This document shows, in pieces, positions 1-8,466 of a stretch of 59,306 nt of DNA; the stretch's first letter is position 1, and every line of letters starts with the position of its first letter. This stretch comes from Luteitalea sp. (lineage in GTDB: Bacteria > Acidobacteriota > Vicinamibacteria > Vicinamibacterales > Vicinamibacteraceae). The notes under the pieces are model-generated. The model searched no databases. It worked only from the letters and a program-made list of their open reading frames with translations, and was not told the DNA's origin. The stretch covers positions 1-59,306 of the forward strand of contig WHTZ01000037.1 in NCBI GenBank assembly GCA_009377495.1. The letters run 5' to 3'. The position numbers and the translations under genes are program-made.

Positions 1-149
1 CGGGCCTCGACCGGCGGCGAGCCCGCGCGAAGATTCTCCGCCGTTTGCAGCGCGAGGTGTGCCTCGACCTCTTCCCGCAAGCGCTCCTCATCTCGCCGCC
101 GCGTGACCGAACGGGCCAGCCGAATCAGGAAGCGCCTCAGCGCTCTCAT
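1..149 (-). CDS. ADOP-type ABC transporter permease, N-terminus only (runs off window)
   Basis: The first ~49 codons of a permease whose remainder lies beyond position 1. The visible start, MRALRRFLIRLARSV followed by RRRDEERLREEVEAHLAL, is the cytoplasmic prefix segment that precedes the first FtsX/MacB transmembrane helix in acidobacterial duplicated orphan permeases. It is almost the same as the N-terminus of the complete permease at 12137-14905, so the two are close paralogues. The ATG at 147-149 overlaps the TGA of the PadR gene (ATGA), which implies translational coupling. The substrate cannot be told from the sequence. Confidence 0.9.
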   Translation of the reverse strand, partial: MRALRRFLIRLARSVTRRRDEERLREEVEAHLALQTAENLRAGSPPVEA

Positions 150-493
150 CGCAGATCCTCCGCCTTGACCGTGAAGAACCGGCCAATCAGGGCTGTCGTC
201 TGCTCCCAGTCGCGCGTCTCGGCCCGGAGCTGTTGGCGGCCAACGCGCGTCAAGCGATAGAAGCGAGCTTTGCGGTTGTTCTCAGAGGTGCCCCACGCGG
301 ACGCGATCGCCCCTTCCTGCTCCAGCTTCAGCAGCAAGGGATACAGGGTGCCTTGATTGAGCGCGAGCAGATCGCCGCTGATCTGCTCGATGCGCCGGGC
401 GATCCCATAGCCGTGCAGCGGGCCCAGCACATCGAGCGTCTTGAGCACCATCAGCGCCAACGTACCCTGCTGGATATCCATTTTTTCCTTCAT
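146..493 (-). CDS. PadR family transcriptional regulator
   Basis: A 115-residue winged-helix regulator of the short PadR type. The N-terminal half carries the PadR signature (QGTLALMVLKTLD, HGYGIARRIEQ, NQGTLYPLLLKLEQEG) and the C-terminal part ends in a basic wing and short helix. PadR proteins repress by binding inverted repeats as dimers. The gene overlaps the downstream permease by ATGA, so it probably controls that transporter and itself. A second in-frame ATG at 481 has an AAGGA just upstream and may be the real start; that would remove four residues. Confidence 0.93.
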   Translation of the reverse strand: MKEKMDIQQGTLALMVLKTLDVLGPLHGYGIARRIEQISGDLLALNQGTLYPLLLKLEQEGAIASAWGTSENNRKARFYRLTRVGRQQLRAETRDWEQTTALIGRFFTVKAEDLR

Positions 494-502
494 AGGGACG
501 AC

Positions 503-559
503 TCATTTAGGGTTCCCACAGGGATGATGACACACTGTCTTTTGGGAAGCAACAGGAGC
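503..559 (-). promoter_or_regulatory. Conserved PadR/ADOP upstream element, copy 1
   Basis: This 57-bp block directly upstream of the PadR start is repeated with only a few changes at 14950-15006, upstream of the paralogous permease. Both copies share a core CACACTGTCTTTTGGGAAGC (plus-strand sense). Conservation outside coding sequence suggests it holds the promoter and perhaps the regulator's binding site. No convincing -35/-10 pair could be picked out. Confidence 0.6.
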
Positions 560-566
560 CGCCCCT

Positions 567-626
567 GGCGCCCCTAAAGGGGCGCCCCTACATGAGGGTT
601 GAAACGGGGGCGCCCTACATGAGGGT
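567..626. repeat. GC-rich hairpin and short direct repeat
   Basis: An exact 8-bp inverted repeat, GGCGCCCC / GGGGCGCC with a TAAA loop (567-586), is followed by two copies of a unit reading GGGCGCCC(C)TACATGAGGGT (about 580-599 and 608-626). It lies between divergently transcribed genes, so it is more likely a REP-like intergenic repeat than a terminator. Confidence 0.6.
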
Positions 627-750
627 CGCTTTGTCGCGAACTTGCCGCATATTCGAGCATGCGCTCTGGTCGTGTCGAAACCGGGGCTGCTCGTTCGACT
701 AGGAGAGTGTGACACGATCGACGGCGGGTTGGCAGCAAAGGAGTTTCGCC

Positions 751-2163
751 GTGCAGTCCTCATCCTCATCCTCATCACCACCATCCACGATCTCGATCCC
801 GAAGCTTCGCACCTCGCTCCACGGACGCGTCATCGCGCCAGACGACGCAGGATACGACGAGGCGCGTACAGTGTTCCCCGGCGGATTCGACCGCCGACCC
901 TCGGTCATCGTCCGCGTCGCGGACGCCGAGGACGTCAAGCGCGTCGTCTCACTCGCCCACGAGACGGGCCTCGAGCTCGCTGTCCGCAGCGGCGGTCACA
1001 GCGGCGCCGGTCACGGCGTGACCGAGGGCGGCATCGTGCTTGACCTACGCGACATGCGGGCACTCGACGTCAACGTCGAGGGGCGCACCGCCTGGGCGGA
1101 CGCGGGGCTGACCACGGGCGAGTACACAGTGAAGAGCGGTACGCACGGCCTCGCCACGGGGTTCGGCGACACGGGCTCGGTCGGGATCGGCGGGATCACG
1201 CTTGGTGGCGGCGTGGGATATCTCAGCCGCAAGCACGGCCTCACGATCGACGACCTGCTGGCCGCCGATCTGGTCACCGCGGACGGTGAGCTCCTGCGGG
1301 TCGATGCCCAGACGCACCCGGACCTCTTCTGAGCCATCCGCGGCGGCGGCGGCAACTTCGGCGTGGCGACCCGGTTCCAGTACCGGCTCCACGCGGTCGA
1401 CACGGTCGTCGGCGGCATGTTGTTGCTACCGGCGACACCGGAGGTCATCGCCTCGGTTGTCGCCGAGGCGCAGGCCGCACCGGACGAGCTGTCGACCATC
1501 GCCGCCATCATGACCGCACCACCCATACCGTTCATCCCCGCCCAGCACCACGGTCGGCTCGTCGTGATGGCGTTGTTGGCGTACGCCGGCCCTGTCGACG
1601 CCGGGGAACGGACCGTCGCGCCGTTCCGGAGGTTCGCCACGCCGATCGTCGACATGGTCCGACCGATGCCCTACCCGCAGTTGTTCCCGCCCGAGCAGGA
1701 AGACTTCCACCCGGTCGCGGCGGCGCACACGATGTTCCTCGACACGGTTGACGAGGGCCTGGCCGAGACGATCGTCGACCACCTCGACGCCTCGACCGCA
1801 CCGATACGCGCCGTGCAGCTTCGGGTACTCGGCGGGGCGATCACCCGCGTGCCGGCCGAGGCCACGGCGTTTGCCCACCGCACGAGCCGCATCATGGCAA
1901 ACGTCGCTGCGATGTACCAGCGCCCAGACGAGGCGGCCCTGCACGCGTCCTGGGTCAACCGCCTCGCCGCGGCCTTGAACGAGGGCGACACCGGAGCGTA
2001 TGTCAACTTCCTCACCGGCGAGGACGAAGCGCGCGTGCGCGCGGCCTACCCGGGCGCAACCTGGGACCGGCTGGTCGCGCTCAAGCAGCGCTACGATCCA
2101 GCTAACCTGTTCCGCCTGAACCAGAACATTCCCCCCGCGAACGAGGACGGCACAACGCCGTAA
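751..2163 (+). pseudogene. FAD-linked oxidase with BBE domain, interrupted by an in-frame TGA
   Basis: Encodes a ~470-residue PCMH-type flavoprotein oxidase of the berberine-bridge-like group. The GTG at 751 is preferred as start: AAAGGAG sits 7 nt upstream; an ATG at 709 has no such site. The FAD domain shows VRSGGHSGAGHG, whose His is the usual covalent FAD attachment point, and the C-terminus has the BBE ending (RYDPANLFRLNQNIPP). The reading frame is intact except for TGA at 1330-1332 in DLF-stop-AIRGGGGNFGV, where the family has Trp (DLFWAxRGGGGNFG). A single TGG-to-TGA change therefore explains the break. It is either a recent nonsense mutation, a sequence error or readthrough; if translated as is, only the N-terminal 193 residues are made. 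Confidence 0.85.
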
Positions 2164-2255
2164 GGGCGGGTCGTCCAGGTTGACACGGAAACGGCGTATG
2201 CTTGAGTTGGCCACCCTGGTGGACCGGCGGGTATCGATTCCAAGGGAGGGGAGCG

Positions 2256-3314
2256 ATGCGGGCGGTCGTGACAGGTGCCAACGGGCATGTCGGAAACAAT
2301 CTGTGTCGGGCGTTGGTCGAGCGCGGCTATACCGTGCGGGCCGGAGTCCGCTCGCTGGCCGATCCCAAAAAGACGAGGCATCTCGCGGCGATGGACGGCC
2401 TCGAGCTGGTGGAAGCCGACCTCTATCGGCCGGACCAGCTTCGCGCCGCGTGCGACGGGACAGACATCCTGTTCCACGTCGCGGCCGTCTACGCTTACGT
2501 TGTGGGGGAGCGCGAAGCGGATGATATGGTCCGTGCGAGCGTCGAAGGCGCCGAGAACGCCCTGCGTGCCGCAGCCGAGACGAAGGTCCGCAAGGTCGTG
2601 CTCACCTCGTCGATCGTCACGCTTCCTTTGACGGCGCCTGGCGCGCCGCCCAGCACGGAAGACGACTGGACCACTGATCCGCTGGTGCCGTACTTCCGCG
2701 CCAAGACCCTGGCCGAGAAGAGAGCCTGGGAGCTTGCGAAGGAGCTTCGACTCACGCTCGTCACCGTGCTTCCGGGCGCGATCGGGGGGCCCGGCTTCGC
2801 GCACAACACCCCGACCATCGACGCCATCGAGGGGATCATGCTCGGGACGATGCGGCTCGGTGCGCCCCGGGCGAATCTGCCATATGTCGACATTCGCGAC
2901 GTCATCTCGGCGCATGTCCTGGCGGCCGAAGCGGATTGCCGTGGCCGCTTCATCGTGTGCAACGATAGATTCCCTAGCTTCATCGAGATCATCGAGACGA
3001 TGCACGGGATCGATCCAAAGGTCAGGCGAGCGCTCATGACGTTGCCAGACTTCATGCTGCCCGCTGCACCGTTCTTCGATCGGCTCAACCACCGGCGCGT
3101 GGGCTCTCCGCGCGTGCTGGTTCCGGAGCTGATTGCGACACTGCGTGGAAAGATCTGGAATGCCAGCAACGAGCGCGCCAAGCGCGAGCTGGGCTGGCGC
3201 CAAGAGATTCCGCTGGAAGCCAGCCTGAGAGACACGATGAACGTCCTGAAACGACGTCGCGCGAGCAAGGCCGCGTCACTCGCCCAATCTTCGCACGTGC
3301 ACTCGCGCGAATAG
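2256..3314 (+). CDS. NAD-dependent epimerase/dehydratase (dihydroflavonol-reductase-like extended SDR)
   Basis: A 352-residue extended short-chain dehydrogenase. The start at 2256 is preceded by GGGAGGGGA and gives the Rossmann fold at once (MRAVVTGANGHVGNNL, i.e. TGxxGxxG). Later features are VAAVYAY, the LTSSIV strand and the active-site region, where a YFRAKTLAEK segment stands in place of the classic YxxSKxxxE: Tyr and Lys are kept. The C-terminus has the usual SxxRA(K)RELGW motif (NASNERAKRELGW). This pattern fits dihydroflavonol-4-reductase or hopanoid-associated sugar epimerase relatives; the substrate is unknown. It follows the oxidase by 92 nt in the same direction and may share its transcript. 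Confidence 0.9.
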   Translation: MRAVVTGANGHVGNNLCRALVERGYTVRAGVRSLADPKKTRHLAAMDGLELVEADLYRPDQLRAACDGTDILFHVAAVYAYVVGEREADDMVRASVEGAENALRAAAETKVRKVVLTSSIVTLPLTAPGAPPSTEDDWTTDPLVPYFRAKTLAEKRAWELAKELRLTLVTVLPGAIGGPGFAHNTPTIDAIEGIMLGTMRLGAPRANLPYVDIRDVISAHVLAAEADCRGRFIVCNDRFPSFIEIIETMHGIDPKVRRALMTLPDFMLPAAPFFDRLNHRRVGSPRVLVPELIATLRGKIWNASNERAKRELGWRQEIPLEASLRDTMNVLKRRRASKAASLAQSSHVHSRE

Positions 3315-3346
3315 CCCCTCGCCCCGGTCCGCTAGAACCCTTGAGG

Positions 3347-3382
3347 CACCGAAAACTTGACTCTTTGAGTCAAGTTTCGGTG
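3347..3382. terminator. Bidirectional stem-loop between convergent genes
   Basis: CACCGAAAACTTGACTC and GAGTCAAGTTTCGGTG form a 16-bp stem with one bulged A and a TTT loop. It lies between the stop codons of the epimerase (plus) and the receptor (minus), which is where a shared terminator is expected. No long T-run follows. Confidence 0.7.
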
Positions 3383-3424
3383 CGTCGAGTGAGCGTCGGG
3401 GAGCGCGGCCCTCGCCGCGGTCCG

Positions 3425-6400
3425 CTAGAACGCGTACTTGAGCGCGAGCTGGATCACGCGCGGTAGGTCCGCCGAGGTGATCTGTCCAACGTTGGGCGCC
3501 GAGACATTGTTGACCGGCGTGTCAAGGTTGACCCGGTTGAACAGATTGAACACTTCGGTCCGGAACTGCAGCTGGTGGCCATCCGCCAACCGGATGTTCT
3601 TCACAAGACCGAAGTCGACGTTCGCGAATCCGGGACCTCGCAGAATGTTCCGGCCGGAGTCGCCGAACGTGCCCGGCGCGTTCGCTTGAAACGCTGCCGG
3701 ATCAAAGTACTGCTGCACCAGCTCGCCGCGCGGCCGACCCGGATCGAGGCTCGGGTCACCCACAAGGTCGGCGCGGTCGCGGTTCACGCCCGATTGCGAG
3801 TTGTCCTGTCCCGACACGACGCTGAATGGGCTGCCGCTCTCCAGCGTCACGATGGCGTTGGTCTCCCAGCCACCGAGGACGTGCCGCGCGACCCCGCCGC
3901 GATCCTCGAGCGTCGGTAGCTGCCAGATGAACGACGCCGCGAATCGGTGTGCAATGTCGAGATCGGACGGACCCCAATTGTCGTCCAGGTCGAAGGGGTT
4001 GGGTGGACCGTCTCCGTCAGCCGAGGCGTTGTCGAGCAGCTTGCTCCAGGTGTAGTTGGTCAGAATCGTGAACCCCTGGGAGAGTCGCTTGTTGAGCGTC
4101 ATCTGCAGGGCGTGGTAGCTCGAGCGCGCGGAGCTAGACTGACTCCTGATGGACGCGAACGCGGGGTACAGGACCCGCCGCTCGTCGAGCGTCTGGCCCG
4201 GCGCACCGAAGATACCCGGGTTTAGCTCGGTGGTCATGAAGAGGTGGTCGCCTTTGCTTCCCACGTACGCCAGCCCGACGATGTACGAGCCCCAGAGCTG
4301 CTGCTGGATATTGAGGTTCCACTGCTGCACGATGGCGTTCCGGAAGCTCGGGTCCCACTGCGTCATGACCATCGGCGTGAGGAACTGGTAGTTGGCTCTC
4401 GCCTCTGGCGTCTCCGGGGGCGAGAATGGGAACGGGTTGCCCGTCTCGCGATACGGATCGCTGACGCCACCCGGCGGACTGTTGATCGTGAGCTTCAGCG
4501 AGAAGGGCTGGTTGGTCGAGATCTGATTGTGCGCCTGCTGACGGATTTGCGCGTGGAAGACGCCGTAGCCGCCCCGCACGCTCGTCGTGCCGGCACCGAA
4601 GGGGTCGTAGGCGAAGCCGAGCCTTGGGCTGAAGTTCGACAGCTTCTTCTCGACGATGCTCTGTGGCACGCCGGGATCGCCCGGAAAGACCACACCCTCG
4701 GGCGCGGTCGGAAAGACGCCTGACTGCTGGCCCGGCCTCACCTGCGAGAATCGATCGGTCAGATCGATGAACGGGAGGTAGGGATCCCAGCGCAGCCCGA
4801 GGTTCAGCGTCAATCGCGGCGAGACGGCCCAGTCGTCCTGCACGAACAGCGCATATTCCGTGGTCCGCGGGTGATTCGTGTCCTCGGCGATCTGCTCGAC
4901 GATGGTGGGCCGCCCGAGCAGGAAGTCGGCCGCCGCGTTTCCGGTGAAGGTCGCGCGAAACCGCACGAACGGATCGCCGCGGAAGAACTCCTGAAGGTCG
5001 AGGATCGATCGTCGCACGTCGCCGCCGATCTTGATCAAGTGCGAGCCTCGGTTGATCGTGACCGTGTCCGAGAACTGGATGTTCTTGCGGAAATGGTTTA
5101 ACGGAAACCGGGAGAACGCTTCGAAGTAACCGTCAACCATCGTGTGCATGGCTGCCGGCGCGTCAGCCGTGAACGTTCGGGTGAAGCCCGCGCCGAAGTC
5201 GGTCCACGTCTGGTTGCCGGGCACCACGGAGAGCTGCCGCCGGTCGATGTCGTTGTACGAGAAGGTGAATGAGTTGGTGACCCTCGGACCAAAAACGTGC
5301 AGGTCGCTCACGGCGAGGCTCCAGTTCGAATACTCGATGGGCGCGAAGAACCCGGGCAGATTGCCGGTGGCCTCCGCCCGATCGTTGAAGTTGTAGAGGA
5401 GCCGGCCCGACAGGTGATTCGCCCCGCTGACGTGATAGTCCAGTTTAGCGATGGCCTGATCGTCATCGAGCGTTTCTTCACTCGCAAACGTCAGTAGCCC
5501 GTCCGGGTGAGTTGGCGCAGGCACGAAGGCATCGAGAAAGCGGAGCGAGGCGGCGTCCAGCCGGTCTGGCGGGATGACGTTGTTGGGGAAGAAGCCGCCG
5601 TCCGGGTCTCTGAGCGGGCTTGAAAGGTTGGAGAAGTCGCCCTCCCGCTGCGCCTCGGTCGGAACCGTCGCCGTCACCGATCCTGGGTCGCTCCGCTGCG
5701 TCGTCCGCTGGTACGAGGCGAAGAAGAACAGTTTGTCTCGTCGAAGCGGTCCACCTGCCGTCCCGCCGAACTGATGCCGCTTGAACGGCGGTACCGTGTC
5801 GGCAAAGAAGTTCCGCGCATTCAGTGTCTCGTGGCGCATGAATTCGAAGAGCGTTCCATGGAGCGCATTGGTGCCTGACTTGGTCACGGCGTTCATGAGC
5901 GCGCCGGCGTTGCGTCCGTGCTCTGCGCTGTACGAGCTGGTCTGGAGACTGAACTCCTCCAGCGCGTCCGGCGAAGGAAACACCGCGGGCGTATTGAAGT
6001 ACGGGTCGTGGTTGTCCGCGCCGTCGAGCGCGTAGTTGTTCGCGTTCGAGCGCGATCCGTTGATCGACACCGACTCGTTCTGCGTCTGCCCTTGGGGCGT
6101 CCGCCCGCCCGCACCGGCCACGAGGTACTGGAGCTGCAGCGGGTTGCGCCCGTTGAGCGGAAGCTCCACGATGCGCGCGGCGTCGATCACCTCGCGGAGG
6201 GCTCCCGTTCGCGTGTCGACCTGCGCGGTCTGGGCCGCGACGGTCACGCTTTCGGCGAGCTCCCCAATCACCATGACGACGTTCACGCGCCGGTTCTCGT
6301 CCACCTGCACCTGGATGCCATCCTGGACGAAGGTCTTGAAACCTTCGATCTCGACCGTGACCCGATAAATGCCCACCGGGAGCTGCGCGATGGCGTAGCT

Positions 6401-6592
6401 GCCCTGGGTGTCGGACACTGTCTCCCGCTCTAACCCTGTCTGCGTATTGGCTGCAGTGATCATGGCGCCGGGGACCATCGCGCCGGTCGTGTCCGTCACC
6501 GTGCCGAAGATGGTGACCGACCCCTGCGAGAAGGCGGGGAGCGGGGCGAGGCCCGAAGCCAAGGTGATGAGGAAGCAGATGGCTCTCGTCAT
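3425..6592 (-). CDS. TonB-dependent receptor, Oar-like, with carboxypeptidase regulatory-like domain
   Basis: An outer-membrane receptor of 1055 residues. The start at 6592 is chosen because AAGGGTG lies just upstream and a clean signal peptide follows (MTRAICFLITLASGL...AFSQG). Residues ~22-105 form a carboxypeptidase regulatory-like Ig fold (TVTDTTGAMVPGAMITAAN); the plug follows with ELPLNGRNPLQL and NAVTKSGTNALHGTLFEF, then a long beta-barrel ending in Phe (LALKYAF), as outer-membrane barrels do. Such receptors are numerous in Acidobacteriota and bind or import unknown ligands. A matching partner gene is not adjacent, so the ligand cannot be inferred. The gene is convergent with the epimerase. 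Confidence 0.93.
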   Translation of the reverse strand: MTRAICFLITLASGLAPLPAFSQGSVTIFGTVTDTTGAMVPGAMITAANTQTGLERETVSDTQGSYAIAQLPVGIYRVTVEIEGFKTFVQDGIQVQVDENRRVNVVMVIGELAESVTVAAQTAQVDTRTGALREVIDAARIVELPLNGRNPLQLQYLVAGAGGRTPQGQTQNESVSINGSRSNANNYALDGADNHDPYFNTPAVFPSPDALEEFSLQTSSYSAEHGRNAGALMNAVTKSGTNALHGTLFEFMRHETLNARNFFADTVPPFKRHQFGGTAGGPLRRDKLFFFASYQRTTQRSDPGSVTATVPTEAQREGDFSNLSSPLRDPDGGFFPNNVIPPDRLDAASLRFLDAFVPAPTHPDGLLTFASEETLDDDQAIAKLDYHVSGANHLSGRLLYNFNDRAEATGNLPGFFAPIEYSNWSLAVSDLHVFGPRVTNSFTFSYNDIDRRQLSVVPGNQTWTDFGAGFTRTFTADAPAAMHTMVDGYFEAFSRFPLNHFRKNIQFSDTVTINRGSHLIKIGGDVRRSILDLQEFFRGDPFVRFRATFTGNAAADFLLGRPTIVEQIAEDTNHPRTTEYALFVQDDWAVSPRLTLNLGLRWDPYLPFIDLTDRFSQVRPGQQSGVFPTAPEGVVFPGDPGVPQSIVEKKLSNFSPRLGFAYDPFGAGTTSVRGGYGVFHAQIRQQAHNQISTNQPFSLKLTINSPPGGVSDPYRETGNPFPFSPPETPEARANYQFLTPMVMTQWDPSFRNAIVQQWNLNIQQQLWGSYIVGLAYVGSKGDHLFMTTELNPGIFGAPGQTLDERRVLYPAFASIRSQSSSARSSYHALQMTLNKRLSQGFTILTNYTWSKLLDNASADGDGPPNPFDLDDNWGPSDLDIAHRFAASFIWQLPTLEDRGGVARHVLGGWETNAIVTLESGSPFSVVSGQDNSQSGVNRDRADLVGDPSLDPGRPRGELVQQYFDPAAFQANAPGTFGDSGRNILRGPGFANVDFGLVKNIRLADGHQLQFRTEVFNLFNRVNLDTPVNNVSAPNVGQITSADLPRVIQLALKYAF

Positions 6593-6644
6593 GGTCGAAC
6601 ACCCTTGAACGACAGCTGGACGCACGCAAAGACGTACGCGCGAC

Positions 6645-6818
6645 TCATATTTGCGTCAACACCCGCAGTATACCGACTTCGGGCTTCGCGATAGGGTTGC
6701 CGGTCCGGAGACGCGCCCACGCCACGACGAGCTGGGGCTGACCTCTCGTCGCCGCGACCCAGGCCTGCTCCAGGCGATCGCGTTCCGCGACACGATCGAT
6801 GAGGCGTCCGTTAACCAC
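6645..6818 (-). pseudogene. Remnant of an ATP-binding (AAA/DUF234-type) protein N-terminus
   Basis: A 57-codon reading frame from GTG at 6818 translates to a segment containing AERDRLEQAWVAATRGQPQLVVAW. This matches the start of AAA-type ATPases in which REAELxxLExxW...PQLVVVxGRRRVGKT leads into the Walker A loop. Here the loop position reads ARLRTGNP, so the P-loop is lost, and the frame ends soon after. It is read as a decayed fragment; a chance resemblance cannot be excluded. Confidence 0.45.
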
Positions 6819-6897
6819 AAACCCATAGCACTACAAATGCCTTGAGCTACAAACTGGTTGTACCACCCAATGGTCTGCGGTACGCGACTCGGGGCGC

Positions 6898-7396
6898 CTA
6901 GAGATGTGCGCGCAAGACGGCATCCAGATCGTCGAGACCGGTCGGCAGAACCGTCGGGTCCACACGCTCTCCCGCCTCCAGCAGCAGCCGCGCCGTCGCC
7001 GCGAAATCGCAATCGCCACCCGCCGACGGGCTGATTCACCGCGGCGCGCACCTCCGCGTGCGCCTCCAGCAGCGCGCGCACCTGCTCCGCGTCGCCCGCG
7101 CGCAGTGCGCTGCGGAACTGATCGAGCGGTGTCTTGGTGAGGGAATCAATCTTCCGCCGCATGGCCGCCCAGCTCTCGAAGCCGTACCCGCGCGCGACGA
7201 CGAGCTGCGTGTCGGCGAGCTTGAGGGCGTCTGGCGGCGGCGGCTTCGGGTGCAGCGCGCGGATGCGCTGCAGCGCGTCTGCCTCACCGTGCGCCGCGGC
7301 GCGCAGCAGGTTCTTCGGCCGCTTCTGCTGCATTTCCAGGCAGGGATGCGCGGGGAGGGGTTCGATGACAACGGATCGATCGTGTTCGGACGCCAT
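6898..7396 (-). pseudogene. Ankyrin-repeat protein, internally deleted and frameshifted
   Basis: The start at 7396 (AGAGGTG upstream) opens MASEHDRSVV and continues through the N-terminal region typical of acidobacterial ankyrin proteins (NLLRAAAHGEADALQRI, ARGYGFESWAAMRRKID, FRSALRAGDAEQVRALLEAHAEVRAAVNQPV). At about 7020 the sense frame changes: another frame continues GGDCDFAATARLLLEAGERVD...LDAVLRAHL and stops at 6898-6900. The central repeats normally lying between these two parts are absent, so a deletion with a frame change joined the N- and C-terminal ends. An intact relative lies at 47578-48828. Confidence 0.75.
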
Positions 7397-7602
7397 GACG
7401 ACACCTCTCGTGCCCCGCCTGTGGGCGGGCCAGTGTTGTGCCCGTTGTCCGCGAGGACGGGCCAGAGGTTTCGTCAGGCCAACGTGATGTCGAGGCCGAC
7501 GCCAGGTGGGAGCATCCCTTCCCGCGGATGGGGCGCGCCCTGCACGCGTTCCCTTCAGCATACTCGAAGCTCGAAGGGGGTTGACGCGGCGCAACGCGAC
7601 CC

Positions 7603-7772
7603 TCAGACGAGATCAGCGCCCTTGAACCGCTCGAAGCCGGCCTTCGTGAGCGCCTCGAGCTCGCGCACGAGCTCCCTATCGACCGCCTTGAAGTTGAAGC
7701 AGCTCTTGCCCTGCATGCGCTTCTTCAGCTCGGGAGAGATCCCATCGAGGAGCTCGGGAAATACGTACACGG
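7603..7772 (-). pseudogene. C-terminal remnant of a small conserved protein
   Basis: The minus strand encodes VYVFPELLDGISPELKKRM followed by QGKSCFNFKAVDRELVREL and a C-terminal TKAGFERFKGADLV, then TGA at 7603-7605. This is the C-terminal half of a ~110-residue conserved protein family (PELxxxISPxLKKRMQGKSCFNF) of unknown function. Upstream of about 7772 the similarity stops and no start codon is available, so the N-terminal half has been lost. Confidence 0.6.
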
Positions 7773-7886
7773 CACGAGCGCGGATCGGCCGACATCGGCG
7801 CGCATGAAGAGCCCGCGGGCGGTCGGCGGCGCCAACACCCCGATGCTGTGCGTCTGCGGTTTATGTGTTTTTCGACGCTGCTGGTC

Positions 7887-8294
7887 TTATTTCTTTGCGC
7901 CGGTCCTCTTGGGCAGCGCGCACAGCGCCCCGACGTACGAGAGTCGCTTCACCGACCGTACGGAGATCGTCTTCGCCGCCTCGTCAACGATGCCCGTCAG
8001 CTCGATGTGGTATCCCACGTCATTCTCGACCGCCTCGTAATCCCGCACCTCGAAGACCGCCTCGGCCTGCTCGCTGACGAACACAGGCGTCGCGCCCTCG
8101 TCCAGGCACCGCTTCACACAGTCGGGATTGTTCGGACCGATGATGCCGTTCGCCACGCGCGGCGAGGCACACCCTTTGTCCGAGAACCACCCGGTCCAGG
8201 TGGTCGTCTTCGCGTCGTCCGCCCCTGCCGCCACGACGCCAGGTCCAGATACGGCAAGCCCCACCGTGAGTGCTAAGACAGATATGCGAACCAT
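7887..8294 (-). CDS. Small secreted protein (DUF5818-like)
   Basis: A 135-residue protein with a signal peptide (MVRISVLALTVGLAVSGPGVVA) and excellent ribosome binding site (AGGAGG, 5 nt before ATG). The mature part has TTTWTGWFSDKGCA, then CVKRCLDEGATPVFVSE and a C-terminal GYHIELTGIVDEAAKTISV strand pair, with a third Cys near the end. This is the pattern of small periplasmic proteins common in Acidobacteriota (DUF5818-like: TGxxSDxxC...CxxxC); no function is established. It is divergent from the ADOP at 8467. Confidence 0.8.
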   Translation of the reverse strand: MVRISVLALTVGLAVSGPGVVAAGADDAKTTTWTGWFSDKGCASPRVANGIIGPNNPDCVKRCLDEGATPVFVSEQAEAVFEVRDYEAVENDVGYHIELTGIVDEAAKTISVRSVKRLSYVGALCALPKRTGAKK

Positions 8295-8331
8295 ATAGCC
8301 TCCTGATTGTGCGGTGTCACCTCTCCCTCAC

Positions 8332-8349
8332 ATAGTATAGAATAACTAT
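8332..8349. promoter_or_regulatory. AT-rich dyad in the divergent promoter region
   Basis: In an otherwise GC-rich 172-bp divergent intergenic region there is an AT-rich island with an inverted repeat ATAGT-8 nt-ACTAT. On the minus strand it contains TATACT, a plausible -10 for the secreted-protein gene. A regulator binding here could affect both genes; no PadR gene is next to this permease. Confidence 0.4.
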
Positions 8350-8466
8350 ATTGCGTTCCGATACGTCTCGTCAATAGCGTCAGTCGATCGAGACCGACGC
8401 CCTCACGGCGCGTCGTCGTCAGCTCGCCGCGGAAGAGGCAACCCGGTTGGCCATAGGAGATGCTGC

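Noticed and set aside
1330..1332. TGA as a selenocysteine codon
   Set aside because: The family residue is Trp, not Cys, and no selenocysteine stem-loop is evident directly after the codon.
5478..6629. 383-codon alternative frame within the TonB receptor
   Set aside because: Same strand, other frame, Arg/Asp-rich and without structure; the receptor frame has all family motifs.
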